Position numbers and translations under genes: made by a program
Shown here: in pieces, positions 19,484 to 28,200 of the stretch
How the letters are laid out: every line of letters begins with the position of its first letter
Numbering within the stretch: the stretch's first letter is position 1
NCBI RefSeq assembly: GCF_018138715.1
Contig: NZ_JAGSHX010000006.1
Coordinates: 9,920,001-9,984,000 of the forward strand
Reading direction: 5' to 3'
Source: Streptomyces asiaticus
Lineage (GTDB): Bacteria; Actinomycetota; Actinomycetes; Streptomycetales; Streptomycetaceae
DNA: 64,000 bases
Notes under the pieces: generated by a model
Told to the model about the DNA's origin: nothing
Database searches by the model: none
The model's input: the letters and a program-made list of their open reading frames with translations, nothing else

Positions 19484-20680
19484 TCAGACGGCGGGCGGAA
19501 CGTCGACGGCGGTGCCGCCCTGACGCGAGGACTCGACGACGGCCTGAATGATCTCCATCGTCCGCAGGGCGTCGGCGAACGTGGCGCAGGACGGCAGCGG
19601 TTCGGCCACCCCCGCGACCTGGTCGAGGAAGGCTCGGGCCTGGTAGGTGAACATCTCGGCGTTGCCGCCGCCCACACCCGGCGCCTCCATTGGGTAACCA
19701 CCCTTGAAGTAGGGCAGGTTCGGGCCGGCGATGATCTGGCGGGCGCCGCTCGGGCGGGCGTCGGGCTGTGCGCCGTCGAAGAGGTACTCGGCCGGGCGGT
19801 GCTGGTCGAACGCGGCCCGGCCGCCCACGCCCAGGACGTCGAAGGAGAGCCCGTTGGGCAGTCCGAAGGCGGTGCGCGAGACCGAGAAGGTGCCGACCAG
19901 ACCGGACTCGAAGCGGGCGGTGAAGGACGCGGTGTCCTCGTTCTCGACCGCGCCGAGCTCGTCCGAGACCGGCGCGGCGTTATGGCCGACGACCGCGCCC
20001 AGCGGCAGGGGCCGCTGGGGGATCTGCGTCGACAGCGAGGCACCGGAGACCGTGGTGATGGGGCCCGCGATGTACTCGGCGGTGTCGATCACATGCGCAC
20101 CGACGTCCCCGAGCGCACCGGAACCGGGCCCGCCCTTGAACCGCCAGCTCAGCGGCCCCTTCGGGTCGGTCGCGTAGTCGCACCAGTACCGGCCGCTGAA
20201 CAGCGTCAGATCGCCCAGTTCATCGCGCAGGACATGATCGCGGATCGCGGCGATGGCGGGCGAGCGGCGGAAGGTGTACCCGACGGCGGTCACCACATCG
20301 GTGCCGCGCTCCAACTCGGCCATCGCACGGGCGTCCTCGAGCGTTCCCGCCAGCGGCTTCTCGCACAGCACATGCTTGCCCGCCGCGACCAGCGCCTCGG
20401 CGATCGGGCGGTGCAGATCGTTTCCCACGACGATGCTGACGGCGTCGATGGTCGGGTCCTCGGCGACGGCCTCCCAGCTCGGCAGCGCCTTCTCATAGCC
20501 GTAGCGGCGGGCGGCGTCCTCGCCGAGCGCGCTGTTGGCGTCGGCTATCGCGGCCAGCCGGACCGGCGACAGACCCGCGTCGAAGACGGTGTTGACGCCG
20601 CGATAGCCGGCGGCGTGGGCTCGGCCGGCCATCCCGGCTCCGATCACCGCGACGGAGAGGGGTCGGGCGGACGTGGTCAT
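19484..20680 (-). CDS. Gfo/Idh/MocA family NAD(P)-dependent sugar/inositol dehydrogenase
   Basis: A 398-residue dehydrogenase with an N-terminal Rossmann fold (LSVAVIGAGMAGRAHAAGYRG) and the family motif LCEKPLAGT containing the catalytic-region Lys. A C-terminal alpha/beta domain follows (GDVGAHVIDTAEYI). It probably oxidises a sugar, inositol or sugar-acid hydroxyl to a ketone, and the flanking TIM-barrel enzymes would take the keto-product further. It sits between the two isomerase genes, all on the minus strand with short gaps. Confidence 0.92.
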   Translation of the reverse strand: MTTSARPLSVAVIGAGMAGRAHAAGYRGVNTVFDAGLSPVRLAAIADANSALGEDAARRYGYEKALPSWEAVAEDPTIDAVSIVVGNDLHRPIAEALVAAGKHVLCEKPLAGTLEDARAMAELERGTDVVTAVGYTFRRSPAIAAIRDHVLRDELGDLTLFSGRYWCDYATDPKGPLSWRFKGGPGSGALGDVGAHVIDTAEYIAGPITTVSGASLSTQIPQRPLPLGAVVGHNAAPVSDELGAVENEDTASFTARFESGLVGTFSVSRTAFGLPNGLSFDVLGVGGRAAFDQHRPAEYLFDGAQPDARPSGARQIIAGPNLPYFKGGYPMEAPGVGGGNAEMFTYQARAFLDQVAGVAEPLPSCATFADALRTMEIIQAVVESSRQGGTAVDVPPAV

Positions 20681-20731
20681 GGCGGCTGCCTTTCGAAGGT
20701 GGGGGTGCGGTCGGTCAGGGGGTGCGGCCGG

Positions 20732-21589
20732 TCAGGAATGGGCGGCCAGATATTCGTCGATCTTCTTCCGCATGAAGGCGGAGGACTCCCTGGCCCGTTC
20801 CTCCCAGGCGAAGACGCAGGCGGTCAGGGTGGAGTCGAAGCCGTGTGCGCGCAGTTCGCGGAAGAGCTCGTCGAAGTCCACCTCGCCCTGGCCGATGTCG
20901 AGGTGCTGATGGATCCGGGCCGGGGTGCCGGGCGGGTTGAGGATGTAGCGGTTGCCCGAGGACGCGGTGTGGTCGAAGGAGTCCGCGAGGTGGACATGGG
21001 TGAGGAGGTCGCCCGCGTACTCGATGAGGCCGGGCGCGTCGTCGCCGATGTGGAAGGTGTGCGGGGCGCAGTAGAGGAAGCCGACGTGGGAGTGGTTGAT
21101 GCCCCGGATCAGGTTGATCGCGTCGTAGCCGTTCTCGATGAAGTCGTCCGGGTGGGGTTCCAGCGCGAGCTTGATGCCCTCGCGCTCGAACACCGGGAGC
21201 AGTTCCTCCATCGAGCGCCAGAACTGCGCCTCGCTGCGGTCCGGGTCCTCGGGGCGGCCGTTGAACTCCGAGATCATGCTGTCCACTCCGAGGTCCGCAC
21301 AGATCTGGATCGAGCGCTTCCAGTACCGGACCGCGGCCTGCCGTGCGTCCTCGTCCGGGCCGGACCAGCGGAACAGGGGCAGCAGGGAGGAGATTCCCAC
21401 TCCGGCCGTGTCCAGCGCCTTGCGGAACTTCCCCACGGTGGCGTCGTCGACACGGGGGTGGCGGAAGAAGGGGATGAAGTCCTCCCGGGGGGAGAGTTCG
21501 ATCCACTCGTAGCCCAACTCGGCCACCACCGAGGGCAGTTCGAGGAGCGGAACGTCGCGGATCATAAACGGGTCGAGGGCGATCTTCAT
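20732..21589 (-). CDS. Sugar phosphate isomerase/epimerase (TIM barrel), second copy
   Basis: A 285-residue xylose-isomerase-like barrel distinct from the one at 18462. Metal-site elements are IKLALEPHPDDFIENG, VGFLYCAPHTFHIGDD, LLTHVHLADSFDH and HLDIGQGEVDFDELFREL. The last two are characteristic of 3-keto-sugar or inosose-type epimerases. The order after the binding protein suggests it acts early in the pathway. The exact substrate is not readable. Confidence 0.9.
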   Translation of the reverse strand: MKIALDPFMIRDVPLLELPSVVAELGYEWIELSPREDFIPFFRHPRVDDATVGKFRKALDTAGVGISSLLPLFRWSGPDEDARQAAVRYWKRSIQICADLGVDSMISEFNGRPEDPDRSEAQFWRSMEELLPVFEREGIKLALEPHPDDFIENGYDAINLIRGINHSHVGFLYCAPHTFHIGDDAPGLIEYAGDLLTHVHLADSFDHTASSGNRYILNPPGTPARIHQHLDIGQGEVDFDELFRELRAHGFDSTLTACVFAWEERARESSAFMRKKIDEYLAAHS

Positions 21590-21662
21590 GGGGAATCCCT
21601 TCGGGCCGGGGGAAGATGGGCGGAGTGGGTTATGCGCGTCACCGGTTGGTGGGTCATGCGCG

Positions 21663-22691
21663 TCACCGGTTGCCCTTCGCGGCGAACTTCGCGATCGTGT
21701 CGACGTTGGACTTGTCGACGAAGGCCGGTCCGGTCAGCACCGGCTGCTCACCGCCGCCGCTGAAGTTGCCGTTGGTCCTGTGGAGCCACAGCGAGTCGAT
21801 CGCCAGATAGCCCTGTAGATACGGTTGCTGGTCGACGGCGAACTGGATGTCGCCCTTCTCGACGGCGGAGACGAGTTCCTTGTTGAGGTCGAAGGTGGCG
21901 ACCTTCGCCTTGCCGCCGCCCTCGGACACGGCCTGTACGGCGGTGAGCGCGATGGGGGCGCCGAGCGTGATCACCTCGTCGATGGAGCCGTCCTGCTTGA
22001 GCTTGGCGTTGATCGTGGACTTCACGGACGGCATGTCGGTGCCGTTGACGTAGAGGATCTCCGTCTTGCCGTGGAAGGTCTTCTTCACGCCGGCGCAGCG
22101 CTCTTCGAGGTTGACATCGCCCTGGGCCTGGATGACACAGAGGGCGTGCTTGGCGCCGGTGCCGTTGAGCTTGGTGCCGAGTGCCTGGCCGGAGACGGAC
22201 TCGTCCTGGCCGAAGAACGACAGCAGGCCCTGCTCCTTCCAGACGCTCAGCCCGGCGTTGAGGCCGACGACCGGGATGCCCGCCTTCTCGGCCTTGGCGA
22301 CCACCGCCTTCAGGGCGTCGGGCTTGGCGAGGGTGACGGCGATGCCGTCGCCCTTCTGGTTGATCGCGTTCTGCACCAGGTTGGCCTGGTCGCCCGCGTT
22401 CTCGTCGCCGGAGTAGATGAGCTTGACGTTGTCCTTGGCGGCGGCGGTCTGGGCGCCCTTGCGGACGGTGTCCCAGAAGGTGTCGCCGGCGGGCGCGTGG
22501 GTGACCAGCGCGATCGTCATCCGGGGGGTGCCGGCCTTGCCCGCGGGGACGCCGGCCTCCTCCTCCTGGGCCTTTTTCCCGCCCGAACTGCTGGAGCAGC
22601 CCGCGAGGGTCAGGGCGGCCGCGACGGCGACGGCCACGACGCGCGGGGATCCGGCGGATCTCGGGGGACGGGGGAGAGATATGCGGCTCAT
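21663..22691 (-). CDS. Second sugar ABC substrate-binding lipoprotein
   Basis: A 342-residue ribose-type binding protein. It has a lipoprotein signal (VAVAVAAALTLAGC, Cys32) and core motifs MTIALVTHAPAGDTFWDTVRKGAQTAA and GIPVVGLNAGLSVWKEQG. The start at ATG 22691 removes a low-quality upstream extension. No permease or ATPase follows it, so it may dock on the transporter at 14.7-17.3 kb or on one elsewhere. It is divergent from the LacI regulator, with a perfect operator palindrome between them. Confidence 0.92.
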   Translation of the reverse strand: MSRISLPRPPRSAGSPRVVAVAVAAALTLAGCSSSSGGKKAQEEEAGVPAGKAGTPRMTIALVTHAPAGDTFWDTVRKGAQTAAAKDNVKLIYSGDENAGDQANLVQNAINQKGDGIAVTLAKPDALKAVVAKAEKAGIPVVGLNAGLSVWKEQGLLSFFGQDESVSGQALGTKLNGTGAKHALCVIQAQGDVNLEERCAGVKKTFHGKTEILYVNGTDMPSVKSTINAKLKQDGSIDEVITLGAPIALTAVQAVSEGGGKAKVATFDLNKELVSAVEKGDIQFAVDQQPYLQGYLAIDSLWLHRTNGNFSGGGEQPVLTGPAFVDKSNVDTIAKFAAKGNR

Positions 22692-22806
22692 GCTGCGTGC
22701 ACCTCGCTGTGCGTCGGGGAGGGGAGGGTGGATCACCAAGCTGCCGGTCGGGCGGACGCCACGACGGCTCCGATCGGCGCAGCCTTTGTTGGAACGACAG
22801 GACAAT

Positions 22807-22820
22807 TTAAAGCGCTTTAA
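22807..22820. promoter_or_regulatory. LacI-family operator
   Basis: TTAAAGCGCTTTAA at 22807-22820 is a perfect 14-bp palindrome with the CG centre typical of LacI/GalR operators. It lies between the divergent binding-protein gene and the lacI-type gene. A TACTAT box at 22828-22833 on the plus strand is a fair -10 for the regulator, so binding would block both promoters. Confidence 0.75.
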
Positions 22821-22904
22821 GTCCTGGTACTATCGACCGTGTCGCGCGAGGGTGTCAAGGGTGTCGCACAAGGAGATTCGCGCCGGGGAGGCGGGGAGGC
22901 ACAG

Positions 22905-23936
22905 ATGGAGGACGGTGGTTCCGGACGTCACCAGGAGGGCGCGCCCAAGCGCCCCAGGCTGGAGGACGTGGCCGCGCGGGTGGGCCTGTCCACGGCATCG
23001 GTCTCCCTGGTACTACGGGGGGTGCCCGGCCCGAGCGAACGGACCCGGCAGCGCGTCCTGAAGGCGGCCGCCGACCTCGGCTATCAGGCGGACCGCACCG
23101 CCAGCACACTGGCCAGCAGACGCAGCCGCCTGCTCGGCGTCATGGTCGACATCCACAGCCCCTTCCACGCCGAACTGGTCGAGCACCTGCACACCGCGGC
23201 CGAGGAGGTCGGCTACGACCTGGTCCTGAGCACCCTCACCCGCACCCGCGACGAACGGACCGCGGTGGACACCCTGCTGGCCTTCCGCAGCGAGGCGCTG
23301 ATCCTGCTCGGCCCCACCGCACCCGCGGACGCGCTCGCCGTGCTCGACAACAAGGCGCCCGTGATCGTCGTCGGCCGCCGGATCGCGGACACCGCCCTGG
23401 ACGTCGTGCGCACCGCTGACGACGACGGCGTGCGTCAGACCATCGATCACCTGGTCGGACTCGATCATCGCGAGATCGTCCACGTGGACGGCGGTAAGGG
23501 CGTCATCGCCACCGACCGCCGCCGTGGCTACCGCACCGCCATGCGCCGCCACGGCCTCGGCGACCACATCCGTGTGCTCGCCGGAGACAACACCGAAGCG
23601 GCCGGCGAACGCGCCGCCCGCCACCTCCTCGACGGTGGCCGACTGCCCACCGCGGTGGTCGCGTACAACGACCAGTGCGCCATCGGCGTCCTGACGGCCC
23701 TCGCGCGCGCCGGAGTCGCCGTCCCGGGCGAGGTGTCCGTGGCCGGCTATGACGACGACACGCTCTCCCGGCTGAGCTGCTTCAACCTGACCACCGTCAG
23801 CCAGAGCGCCCGGGAGCAGGCCCGGCACGCGGTGACCGCCGCCGTGGAACGCCTCGACCAGGACCGCACCGAGCCCCGCGAGGTCGTCCTCACCCCGCGC
23901 CTCGTCGTGCGCGGCACCACGGCCGGGCGCGGATAG
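22905..23936 (+). CDS. LacI-family transcriptional repressor
   Basis: A 343-residue LacI/GalR regulator. The N-terminal DNA-binding domain reads PRLEDVAARVGLSTASVSLVLRGVPGPSERTRQRVLKAAADLGYQ (about residues 16-60). A ribose-binding-like effector domain follows (LLGVMVDIHSPFHAELVEHL, VVAYNDQCAIGVLTALARAG, VSVAGYDDDTLSRL). I chose ATG 22905 with GGGGAGG 5 bp upstream, not the longer frame from 22839. It very likely controls the divergent binding-protein/isomerase/dehydrogenase operon through the palindrome at 22807. Confidence 0.93.
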   Translation: MEDGGSGRHQEGAPKRPRLEDVAARVGLSTASVSLVLRGVPGPSERTRQRVLKAAADLGYQADRTASTLASRRSRLLGVMVDIHSPFHAELVEHLHTAAEEVGYDLVLSTLTRTRDERTAVDTLLAFRSEALILLGPTAPADALAVLDNKAPVIVVGRRIADTALDVVRTADDDGVRQTIDHLVGLDHREIVHVDGGKGVIATDRRRGYRTAMRRHGLGDHIRVLAGDNTEAAGERAARHLLDGGRLPTAVVAYNDQCAIGVLTALARAGVAVPGEVSVAGYDDDTLSRLSCFNLTTVSQSAREQARHAVTAAVERLDQDRTEPREVVLTPRLVVRGTTAGRG

Positions 23937-23984
23937 GGGGACGCGGCGCTCGACGCGGTCGTCTGCCGCGTTCACGCGCCGGGC

Positions 23985-24180
23985 TCAGTCGTTCCATTGT
24001 TTGCGCGCGAACGCGGCCGATCCGGTCACCAGGGTGTTGGCGGGAACGTCCCTGGTGACGACGGCTCCGGCGCCGACCACGGCACCGCGTCCGACCGTGA
24101 CGCCGGGAAGAACCGTCACCGCCGCGCCGAGCCATGCGCCGGCTTCGATCGTGATGGGTGCCCGGGTGATGAATTCGCTC
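23985..24180 (-). pseudogene. Maltose/galactoside O-acetyltransferase, C-terminal remnant
   Basis: Minus-strand residues [48 protein letters not shown] show the hexapeptide-repeat (left-handed beta-helix) end of a sugar O-acetyltransferase, ending KQWND. The ~120-residue N-terminal part of a normal enzyme is missing. Beyond about position 24180 the frame reads unrelated sequence that belongs to a LysR remnant on the other strand. It is therefore a broken gene. Confidence 0.75.
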
Positions 24181-24206
24181 CGCTCGGAGGCCGGGAGAGG
24201 GTCAAA

Positions 24207-24323
24207 GACCCGACCCCGCTCTACCCCCACTCGCTGATCTGGCGCACCCACAACCCCCACCCCTCCCTGGCCGCCCTGCGCCGCCACCTCACGGCCGCGT
24301 ATCCCGGCCGCCCCAACAGCGGC
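24207..24323 (+). pseudogene. LysR-family regulator, C-terminal remnant
   Basis: Plus-strand residues [35 protein letters not shown] match the closing segment of LysR substrate-binding domains in actinomycetes. No N-terminal domain remains: upstream sequence is the acetyltransferase remnant on the other strand. The two broken genes meet within about 30 bp, so a deletion or recombination joined them. Confidence 0.6.
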
Positions 24324-25056
24324 GCGTGCGCTTTGTCTTCACTGCGGTAGTGGCACTGGCGAATCCCGTGCACAGTCCGACTGTCCGAAGTGTGACGCGC
24401 AGCCCGGCTCGCCCTGCCGCCCGCGCGGTGCCGCGGTCGCCTCCGACTACCACACCCACCGCTTGGCTTCTGCGTTCACATCGTCCGCGACGATTTCTGG
24501 GACAACTGGACCGGAGTTCGTACGACTGGCTCCTACAGCATCACTGGTCCTACGACCACGTATAAGCAATGGGACAACGTCAACTCCCGTGGCTGCATCG
24601 TCGGCACCATGAACGTCGAAGGGCAGGGCCACTTCGACACGCTCTACGGCTCGCCCGGAAGCGGCCCAACTCACAGAGAACCCTGGCGCGTCCGGGAAAA
24701 GCCAGGACGAGGTGAAACGCACTCTGCCGCAGCTGCTCGACCGCACCACAGATACCGCCTGACGCTTCGCGGAGAAACGGATCGAGCACGCGCTCAAGTG
24801 GGAAGGCCTTCGGACCCGGAGGTCGAACTGGTCGAAGAGCACGGCGCGGACGTGGACGTGGCCGCGCTGTGGGCGGCGGTGAAGGAGGTCGCGCCCGGGA
24901 CCGCCATGCGCTCAGCCTTGGCCCGGTACAACACAGCCAGGCCGTTCCTCGCGCTGCTGGGCGAGTCGACGGCACTGTCGGCGACGGGAGGCGCCCGGGT
25001 GCTATCCGTGTTCCGCACTTCTGTTTCGCCCCCTGCAATCGGTGGACTACGTGGTG
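24324..25056. other. Gene-poor decayed stretch
   Basis: No intact gene is present. At about 24375-24465 (plus) a CPKCDAQPGSPC pattern with a following YHTHR resembles the small zinc-finger tail seen in some actinomycete mobile-element proteins. At 24480-24650 an aromatic-rich reading (FWDNWTGVRTTGSYSITG) looks like a piece of a secreted or surface protein. A transposase-like piece follows at 24795-25028 (separate entry). The composition is less biased than in the flanking genes, which fits mobile-element debris. Confidence 0.45.
24795..25028 (+). pseudogene. Possible Tn3-family transposase fragment
   Basis: Plus-strand residues VDVAALWAAVKEVAPGTAMRSALARYNTARPFLALLGESTAL resemble the N-terminal middle part of Tn3-type TnpA proteins (LWAAV...VAP...RY.TVRPFL). 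Only about 75 residues are present, with no catalytic core. The frame runs open into the BlaI gene, but no start or ribosome site supports translation. The assignment is tentative. Confidence 0.35.
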
Positions 25057-25072
25057 GCAGACGACCGTCTGC
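25057..25072. promoter_or_regulatory. Dyad upstream of the BlaI-type gene
   Basis: GCAGACGACCGTCTGC, a perfect 7+2+7 dyad, ends 4 bp before the ATG at 25077. Its position fits an autoregulatory operator. The half-site differs from the TACA/TGTA core seen at 29608-29623, so it may serve another regulator or only affect translation. Confidence 0.4.
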
Positions 25073-25076
25073 GAAA

Positions 25077-25466
25077 ATGAACGTCATGAGTGAGCAGCAC
25101 GGCGACCGCCGACCGGCTGGGGAGCTGGAAGCCAGTGTCCTGGCGGCGCTGTGGGCTGTGGGTCGGCCCCTCACTCCGGGAGAGGTCCGGGAAACCCTCG
25201 ACGCGGACTTGGCACGTACGACAGCGACGACCATCCTGACCCGGCTCCGCGAAAAGGGGATGGTCGACCGCGCTCGCCAGGGACGCGGATACGCCTACAC
25301 CCCCATCGCCGACAGCTCCGGCCTCCATGCCCGCCGCATGCATGCCGAGCTCGAACGTGGCGAAGACCGCAGCAGTATCTTGGCCCGGTTCGTCTCCGAC
25401 CTCAGCCCCGAGGACGAAGGGATACTCCGCGCGCTGCTGGCCGGCGACGAGGAGACCTGCGAGTGA
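25077..25466 (+). CDS. BlaI/MecI/CopY-family repressor
   Basis: A 126- to 129-residue winged-helix repressor; the start is ATG 25077 or ATG 25086 in the same frame. The DNA-binding part reads ELEASVLAALWAVGRPLTPGEVRETLDADLARTTATTILTRLREKGMVDRARQGRGYAYTP. The C-terminal part carries the family dimer helix and the LARFVSDLSPEDEGILRALL tail. Such repressors are normally cleaved or released by a membrane M56 peptidase encoded next door. Here that partner (25464 onward) is broken, so this looks like an orphan repressor that is still intact. Confidence 0.9.
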   Translation: MNVMSEQHGDRRPAGELEASVLAALWAVGRPLTPGEVRETLDADLARTTATTILTRLREKGMVDRARQGRGYAYTPIADSSGLHARRMHAELERGEDRSSILARFVSDLSPEDEGILRALLAGDEETCE

Positions 25467-25960
25467 TCTAAGCAGTATGGCTCCCCCTGCTGATACCTGT
25501 GATCGCCGCACCCGCCGCACCCGCCGCACCCGCCGCACGGCACACGGCCGACCACCTCGTCCCGCGGCCGCTGCCTGGCTCCTCGTCTCCTGCGCAGCGC
25601 CGCTCGCCTGCTCCAGCACGGCCGCCCTGGGCGCGCCGGCCTTGCTCGGCCTCCTGCGGCTGAACCCGATCGCCTCAGTCGCCGACTTGTCCCCGGGATC
25701 GCTGGACCAGCACGCCTCGCTGGCCCCGTGGACGGCGCCGGTGCCCATGGCCCTGCTGATCGCCGGACTCGACGTCGTCGTCAGCTCCGCCATGCTGCGC
25801 ACATTGCACCCGGGCGAACGCGAGGCGCTGTTCGCACACGAACGAGCCCACCTCTCCGGACAACACCGCCGCTTCCTCGCCGCGGGCCGGCTGACCCCCA
25901 TGCCGCACCCCGCGCTCCGCGGCCTGGGTGCTCGTGGGCGCGTGCTGGTGAGTTGGAGAT
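25464..25960 (+). pseudogene. M56 (BlaR1/MecR1-like) membrane peptidase, decayed
   Basis: The expected start overlaps the repressor stop (GTGATC at 25464), but codon 3 is TAA where homologs have an aromatic codon. The sequence then continues in frame as WLPLLIPVIAAPAA, expands through a 9-bp tandem repeat (about 25505-25538), and switches frame. AAAWLLVSCAAPL and MLRTLHPGEREALFAHERAHLSGQHRRFLAAGRL are in another frame. The HExxH-type zinc motif (HERAH) is still legible, but a middle segment is missing and the end is lost against the converging kinase gene. A non-functional relic. Confidence 0.85.
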
Positions 25961-25962
25961 TG

Positions 25963-27429
25963 TCATGGGCCGGGCGGATCAGCCGGAGGGGGTGCGGCCG
26001 GTAGGCGGATGACCAGGCGCGCCCCGCCGAGGCCGCCGGTGTCCGGGGCGGGGTCCTGGTCGGCGTGGACGGTGCCGCCGTGCACGGTGATGACCTTGCT
26101 GACGATGGCGAGGCCGAGGCCCGAGCCCCCGGCCTCGCGGGACCGTGCTTCGTCGAGGCGGGTGAAGCGCTCGAAGATCCGCAGCCGGTCCGCGGCCGGG
26201 ATGCCCGATCCGTCGTCGCTGACGGTGAGTTCGACGGTGCCTCCGCGTTCGCCCAGGGTGACCCGTACCCGCTGGTCGGCGTGGCGGTGGGCGTTGTCCA
26301 GCAGGTTGCGTATGACACGGCGCAGTGCCTCGGCGTCGCCCCGCACCCGTCCGCCCGAGACGCGTCGGGCGTCGATGTCCGCCCTGGCCAGGGAGCGCTG
26401 CCTGCGGACTTCGGTCAGGACCACCTCGTCCAGGTCGATGATGGGCGCGGCCTGGGACCGCGGCCGGGCGGGATCCTCACTGCGGGCCAGTGCCAGTAGC
26501 CCCTCGACCAGATCGTGCAGCCGTACCGTGTCCTCCAGCAGGGCGGCGGCCATCCGCGGGTCCCGGTCGGGGTCGGGGTAGCTGGACATGACCTCGAGCT
26601 GGGCCCGCAGGGCGGTCAGCGGGCTGCGCAGTTCGTGCGCGGCGTCGGCGATGAAGCGGCGCTGTGCGGCGGAGGCGTCGTCGAGGCGGGTGAGCATGTC
26701 GTTGAGGGTGACGCCGAGCGCGTGGATCTCGTCCTGGCAGGCGGGCAGGTCCAGGCGGCGGTGCAGATCGGTCGCGGTGATGTCGGCGGCCTGGCGGCGC
26801 AGGGTTTCCACCGGGCGCAGGGTGCGGCCGGCGGTGAGCGAGATCGTCCACGCCACCAGCGCGGTCAGCGCGGGCACCCCGATCACCAGGCCGGTGGTCA
26901 GGCTGGACAGGGTGTGCTCGGCCTGGGCCAGAGACACCCCCACGACGATGGTGGAGGGGCGGCCGTCGACGCGGATCGGCCGGGCCAGTACGCGGAAGTC
27001 GCCCCCGTCTCCGATGTCGAGATCGCGGAGGGTGGTGGGGTGCCCCGCGAGCACCTGCCGGGGGAGGGGGGTCGGGAAGCCGCTGGGACTGCCCGGGCGC
27101 GTGTCGAAGTCGGAGCTGGCCCGCACCTTCCCATGGGCGTTGAGCACTTCGACGACATCGGCGTCCCCGCCGTTGGAGGGAATGAGGGAGCCCAGCCGGT
27201 CGTGCCGGATGAGGGATGTGACGTCGGCCAGCCGCTGGTGGCCGGTGCTGTCCCGGTCGCGCCACATGGACTGCTGGAGACCGAGCAGCAGACCGAGGCC
27301 GGCCGCGACCATCGCGATCGCGACGACCATCGTGGCCCACATGGTGACCCGGGTTCGCAGGCTCATCTTCCGGGTGACCTGCCGCAGCCGGCCGGATGCC
27401 GGCGGCCGGATGGGAAGGCGCCGGGACAC
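25963..27429 (-). CDS. Two-component sensor histidine kinase
   Basis: A 488-residue kinase with two membrane spans (about 28-50 and 183-205) flanking an extracellular domain. HAMP follows, then the HisKA box DAAHELRSPLTALRAQLEV with the phospho-His, and the ATPase core: N box (LRRVIRNLLDNAHRHAD), G1 (VSDDGSGIP), F (FERFTRLDEARSREAGGSGLGLAIV). The GTG start at 27429 directly follows the TGA of the response regulator, so the pair is co-translated. The signal is unknown. Confidence 0.95.
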   Translation of the reverse strand: MSRRLPIRPPASGRLRQVTRKMSLRTRVTMWATMVVAIAMVAAGLGLLLGLQQSMWRDRDSTGHQRLADVTSLIRHDRLGSLIPSNGGDADVVEVLNAHGKVRASSDFDTRPGSPSGFPTPLPRQVLAGHPTTLRDLDIGDGGDFRVLARPIRVDGRPSTIVVGVSLAQAEHTLSSLTTGLVIGVPALTALVAWTISLTAGRTLRPVETLRRQAADITATDLHRRLDLPACQDEIHALGVTLNDMLTRLDDASAAQRRFIADAAHELRSPLTALRAQLEVMSSYPDPDRDPRMAAALLEDTVRLHDLVEGLLALARSEDPARPRSQAAPIIDLDEVVLTEVRRQRSLARADIDARRVSGGRVRGDAEALRRVIRNLLDNAHRHADQRVRVTLGERGGTVELTVSDDGSGIPAADRLRIFERFTRLDEARSREAGGSGLGLAIVSKVITVHGGTVHADQDPAPDTGGLGGARLVIRLPAAPPPADPPGP

Positions 27430-28107
27430 TCAGCCGCCCTTCGCGTCCAGCCGGTAGCCGATGCCGCGCACGGTCTCGATGGCCGACCGTCCGAAGGGGG
27501 TGTCGATCTTGCGCCGGAGGTAGCCGACGTAGACCTCGACGATGTTGGGGTCGCCCTCGAACCAGGTGTCCCAGACTTCCGCGAGCAGATTCGCCTTGCT
27601 CACCACCGTGTCGGGGTGGCGCAGCATGAATTCCAGCAGTCCGAACTCGCGCGGCGTCAGGTCCAGGCGCTCGTTGCCCCGGCCGCATCGGTGGGCGGCA
27701 GGATCCAGCCAGAGATCACCCGCACAGAGTACCGGTGACTGCTGTGGGTCGGTGCGGCGCAACAGCGCGCGGATATGGGCCAGCAGCACCACGAACGAGA
27801 ACGGCTTCGTCAGATAGTCGTCCGCGCCGAGGTCGAGAGCGTCCGCCTCGTCGTACTCCCCGTCCTTGGCGGTCAGGATGAGCACCGGGGTGGTGATGCC
27901 AGCGGCGCGCAGGGTCCGGCAGACGTCATAGCCGTTGCGGCCCGGCAGCATCAGGTCGAGCACGATCACCGCGTAGCCGTTGTGCCTGATCAGGCCGAGG
28001 GCCTTCGCGCCGTCCTCGGCGATGTCCACACTGAACCCCTCGGCGCGCAGACCGCGGTCCACGGCGGCGGCGATGTTCTGCTCGTCCTCGACAACCAGCA
28101 CCCGCAT
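27430..28107 (-). CDS. OmpR-family response regulator
   Basis: A 225-residue regulator. The receiver domain has the acidic pocket VVEDE and phospho-acceptor Asp51 (VIVLDLMLPGRNG), with the conserved Lys in LTKPFSF. The C-terminal winged helix carries LDLTPREFGLLEFMLRHPDTVVSK and YVGYLRRKID. It pairs with the kinase directly downstream. The 11-bp-spaced TCTCAG repeats at 28201-28248, between this gene and the divergent membrane protein, are the natural binding-site candidate. Confidence 0.95.
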   Translation of the reverse strand: MRVLVVEDEQNIAAAVDRGLRAEGFSVDIAEDGAKALGLIRHNGYAVIVLDLMLPGRNGYDVCRTLRAAGITTPVLILTAKDGEYDEADALDLGADDYLTKPFSFVVLLAHIRALLRRTDPQQSPVLCAGDLWLDPAAHRCGRGNERLDLTPREFGLLEFMLRHPDTVVSKANLLAEVWDTWFEGDPNIVEVYVGYLRRKIDTPFGRSAIETVRGIGYRLDAKGG

Positions 28108-28200
28108 GCGACATCACCCCATGATCGTACCGACGGGTCGGCCGGACGACTGATCCTCGGTTGCGAGTCTAGAGGCCGGACCGCAGGTCGGCCGCGCGTC

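Noticed and set aside
25505..25538. Four-fold 9-bp tandem repeat (CGCACC-type units) as a CRISPR or VNTR
   Set aside because: Units are contiguous with no spacers and code for Ala/Pro repeats in the M56 relic; simple expansion by slippage.
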